Assembly (NCBI RefSeq): GCF_001949145.1
Contig: NW_019091381.1
Location: 696,007 to 760,006, forward strand
Source of the DNA: Acanthaster planci
Lineage: Eukaryota; Echinodermata; Asteroidea; Valvatida; Acanthasteridae
Length of the DNA: 64,000 bases
Direction of reading: 5' to 3'
A program made the translations under genes and the position numbers. The notes below the pieces were generated by a model. That model searched no databases. It saw only the letters and a list, made by a program, of their open reading frames with translations, and had not been told where the DNA came from. Positions 62,334 through 64,000 of this stretch are shown one piece after another; position 1 is the stretch's first letter, and each line of letters opens with the position of its first letter.

Positions 62334-64000
62334 GTCAGTGTCAAAGGTCATCCTGATTGTTTGTGAGACTCAGAGTTTATAGGTCGCATGTCGATACATC
62401 TCTTTATAAGGAATAGAAAGGTCACACATTTAATGAAAAATTTCATATTTAAGGTAGATTATTTCTTTAATTTTTATACATTTATATAAAAGGCCAAATT
62501 TAAAGGACTTTGACCTCACCTTCGACCTTTCACCTCACCAAATAAGAAATATTATACATCCTCCATTGTATTCAGCAAAATGTATTGCATTTTGGAGAAT
62601 TACTGTAGGATATTTTATGCTGATTCTCAAGTGAGTAGGTGGATATAATTAAATTTCATAGTACTCAGGTGTGCCCTTACATTGGGTAGACTACTTGACA
62701 CTTATTTTAGTGTCTGTGCTTCAAACCCCACCAAAGTAAATTGTAGTACATTATCCTGTTTAGAATCTTTATTTTGCAACAGGGATTTTTTTTTTTGACT
62801 TTAGGAAATGGGAATCATTGCAGAATCTACGCTGAAAAGATAAAAATAGACTTGAGTACTTGGTACAAGTAGTTTGACAGGGCTAAGTAGGTTACATGTA
62901 CATACGATGTCCAGGGTTCACCATCTGTTGCTGTCAATTCAGATTCTGTACAGCTGGCTTCCATTTCAAGCAGTTTGCAAATTTCCACTTTTGCTAAGGT
63001 ATGTTTGCCACAAGCACCTGTCAAAATCATCCAATGAATTTGAGAGTGTATGCGCGGTTGAACCATTGCATTGACTCAGTTTGGGCCGAGGTGTTGTTAT
63101 ATCATTTTAAGTATTGCATTCAAGGAAATCTTGCATTAATTTCCATTCACATTCACTCTTTCATTGAGTGGCTTTGCATGATACGAGGCACCATTTGCGG
63201 GTTCATGAATTTCATATTAAGTTAAATTGTTTTGCAAATAGCAAACATTGATTAAAAAGGACTGACTTCATATTCCACTGAAAATCTTTGTTTTCATTTG
63301 TTTTCTTATTTACCCATTTTCAGAACTTTTAATTTACCACAGCATGCTCAATCCAAATTTGGCATGTGGTATAAATTTGGAAAGGGTTGATTTCAAAATC
63401 TTAGTGTGTTTATTTACATGTGGGTACAGATTCGTGCACGTTTATTTTATTGTAATATTTGCATTTCGAAATGGAGATTTTTGGGGGACAATGTCCTGAG
63501 AAGAAAGGAAAATTCGTATTAAAGCTTTGAAGATTTACTACTGTGTCAATTCCTGTTTGAAAGGAGTTCTAGGATTATCTTGCCTGTAATATCATGCCTC
63601 CTGCACATACATGCACATACATTGTATGGCTCTCTAGTTATTTTTCCATATTGTTTAGCAGTCATTTTAATTAGACGTGAGTCTGCATCACTGGTCATGT
63701 GAAAAGGTATTAGTCTTGAGGCTTCGTGTGTGTATCAAAAGAAAACGAGAAGACAAAAAAGCTGTGCCTTGCCATTGGTCGAGAGCTTGGCCTTGAAAAT
63801 TGCTGTGTATATCTTCTGCATGTGTAGCATCACAAGTTGTTGTCATATTCAGTGTTGTAGTCAAGACCCCAAAAGACCAATGCAAGACGTCCAGTCAAAA
63901 GACCAATACAAGACGTCCAGTCAAAAGACCAATACAAGACGTCCAGTCAAAAGACCAATACAAGACGTCCAGTCAAAAGACCAATACAAGACGTCAAGAC
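62334..64000 (+). other. Intron (incomplete), including the edge repeat
   Basis: No exon recognised between exon 8 and the window edge; the next coding exon of the I-II linker is outside. The last ~130 bases are a tandem repeat. Confidence 0.75.
63869..64000 (+). repeat. 26-bp tandem repeat running off the window
   Basis: About five units built on gacgtccagtcaaaagacca followed by atacaa, period 26, nearly identical copy to copy. The last visible unit has a variant (acgtcaagac). The array continues past the end, so its full size is unknown. A minisatellite inside the channel gene. Confidence 0.9.

Overview
This is a eukaryotic (animal) genomic window, AT-rich, with large introns and many short repeats. 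The only gene I can support is the 5' part of a high-voltage-activated calcium channel alpha-1 subunit of the Cav2 (non-L-type; CACNA1A/B/E-like) class on the + strand. Frequent motifs such as taggcctac and tacatgta, together with the gene architecture, suggest a marine invertebrate, perhaps a deuterostome (echinoderm, hemichordate or cephalochordate). That guess is weak and rests on general flavour. No bacterial-type genes, CRISPR arrays, rRNA or tRNA genes were seen.

Layout. 1-8.6 kb: upstream flank with a ~690 bp foldback (MITE-like) element and a ~440 bp direct duplication, no gene recognised. 8.7-45.2 kb: the 5' end of the gene, with three separate candidate first coding exons (8706-9010, 36423-36478, 41804-41940) and one candidate 54-nt cassette exon (22026-22079). 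All of these end two bases into a codon, and all can splice in frame to the shared exon at 45219. There is an assembly gap of 384 N at 16805-17188. 45.2-62.3 kb: eight successive exons, plus one duplicate, encode the cytosolic N-terminus, the whole of homologous domain I (S1-S6 with the pore glutamate) and the start of the I-II linker with the beta-subunit-binding AID. 62.3-64.0 kb: intron, ending in a 26-bp tandem repeat that runs off the window. Domains II-IV lie beyond the window.

The most notable points are these. (1) Two alternative exons at 57024-57115 and 58295-58416 both encode the IS3-S4/IS4 voltage sensor. They share entry and exit phases, but including both breaks the frame, so they must be mutually exclusive. 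One lacks the outermost S4 arginine, and the other has a ten-residue-longer S3-S4 linker. (2) The intron at 45456-53262 is a textbook U12-type AT-AC intron, and recognising it is required to rebuild the IS1 protein sequence. (3) Up to three promoters may give different N-termini.

With these splices the shared part of the protein reads without interruption for 419 codons (409 with the shorter IS4 exon). Everything else is intronic or flanking DNA with repeats, described below.
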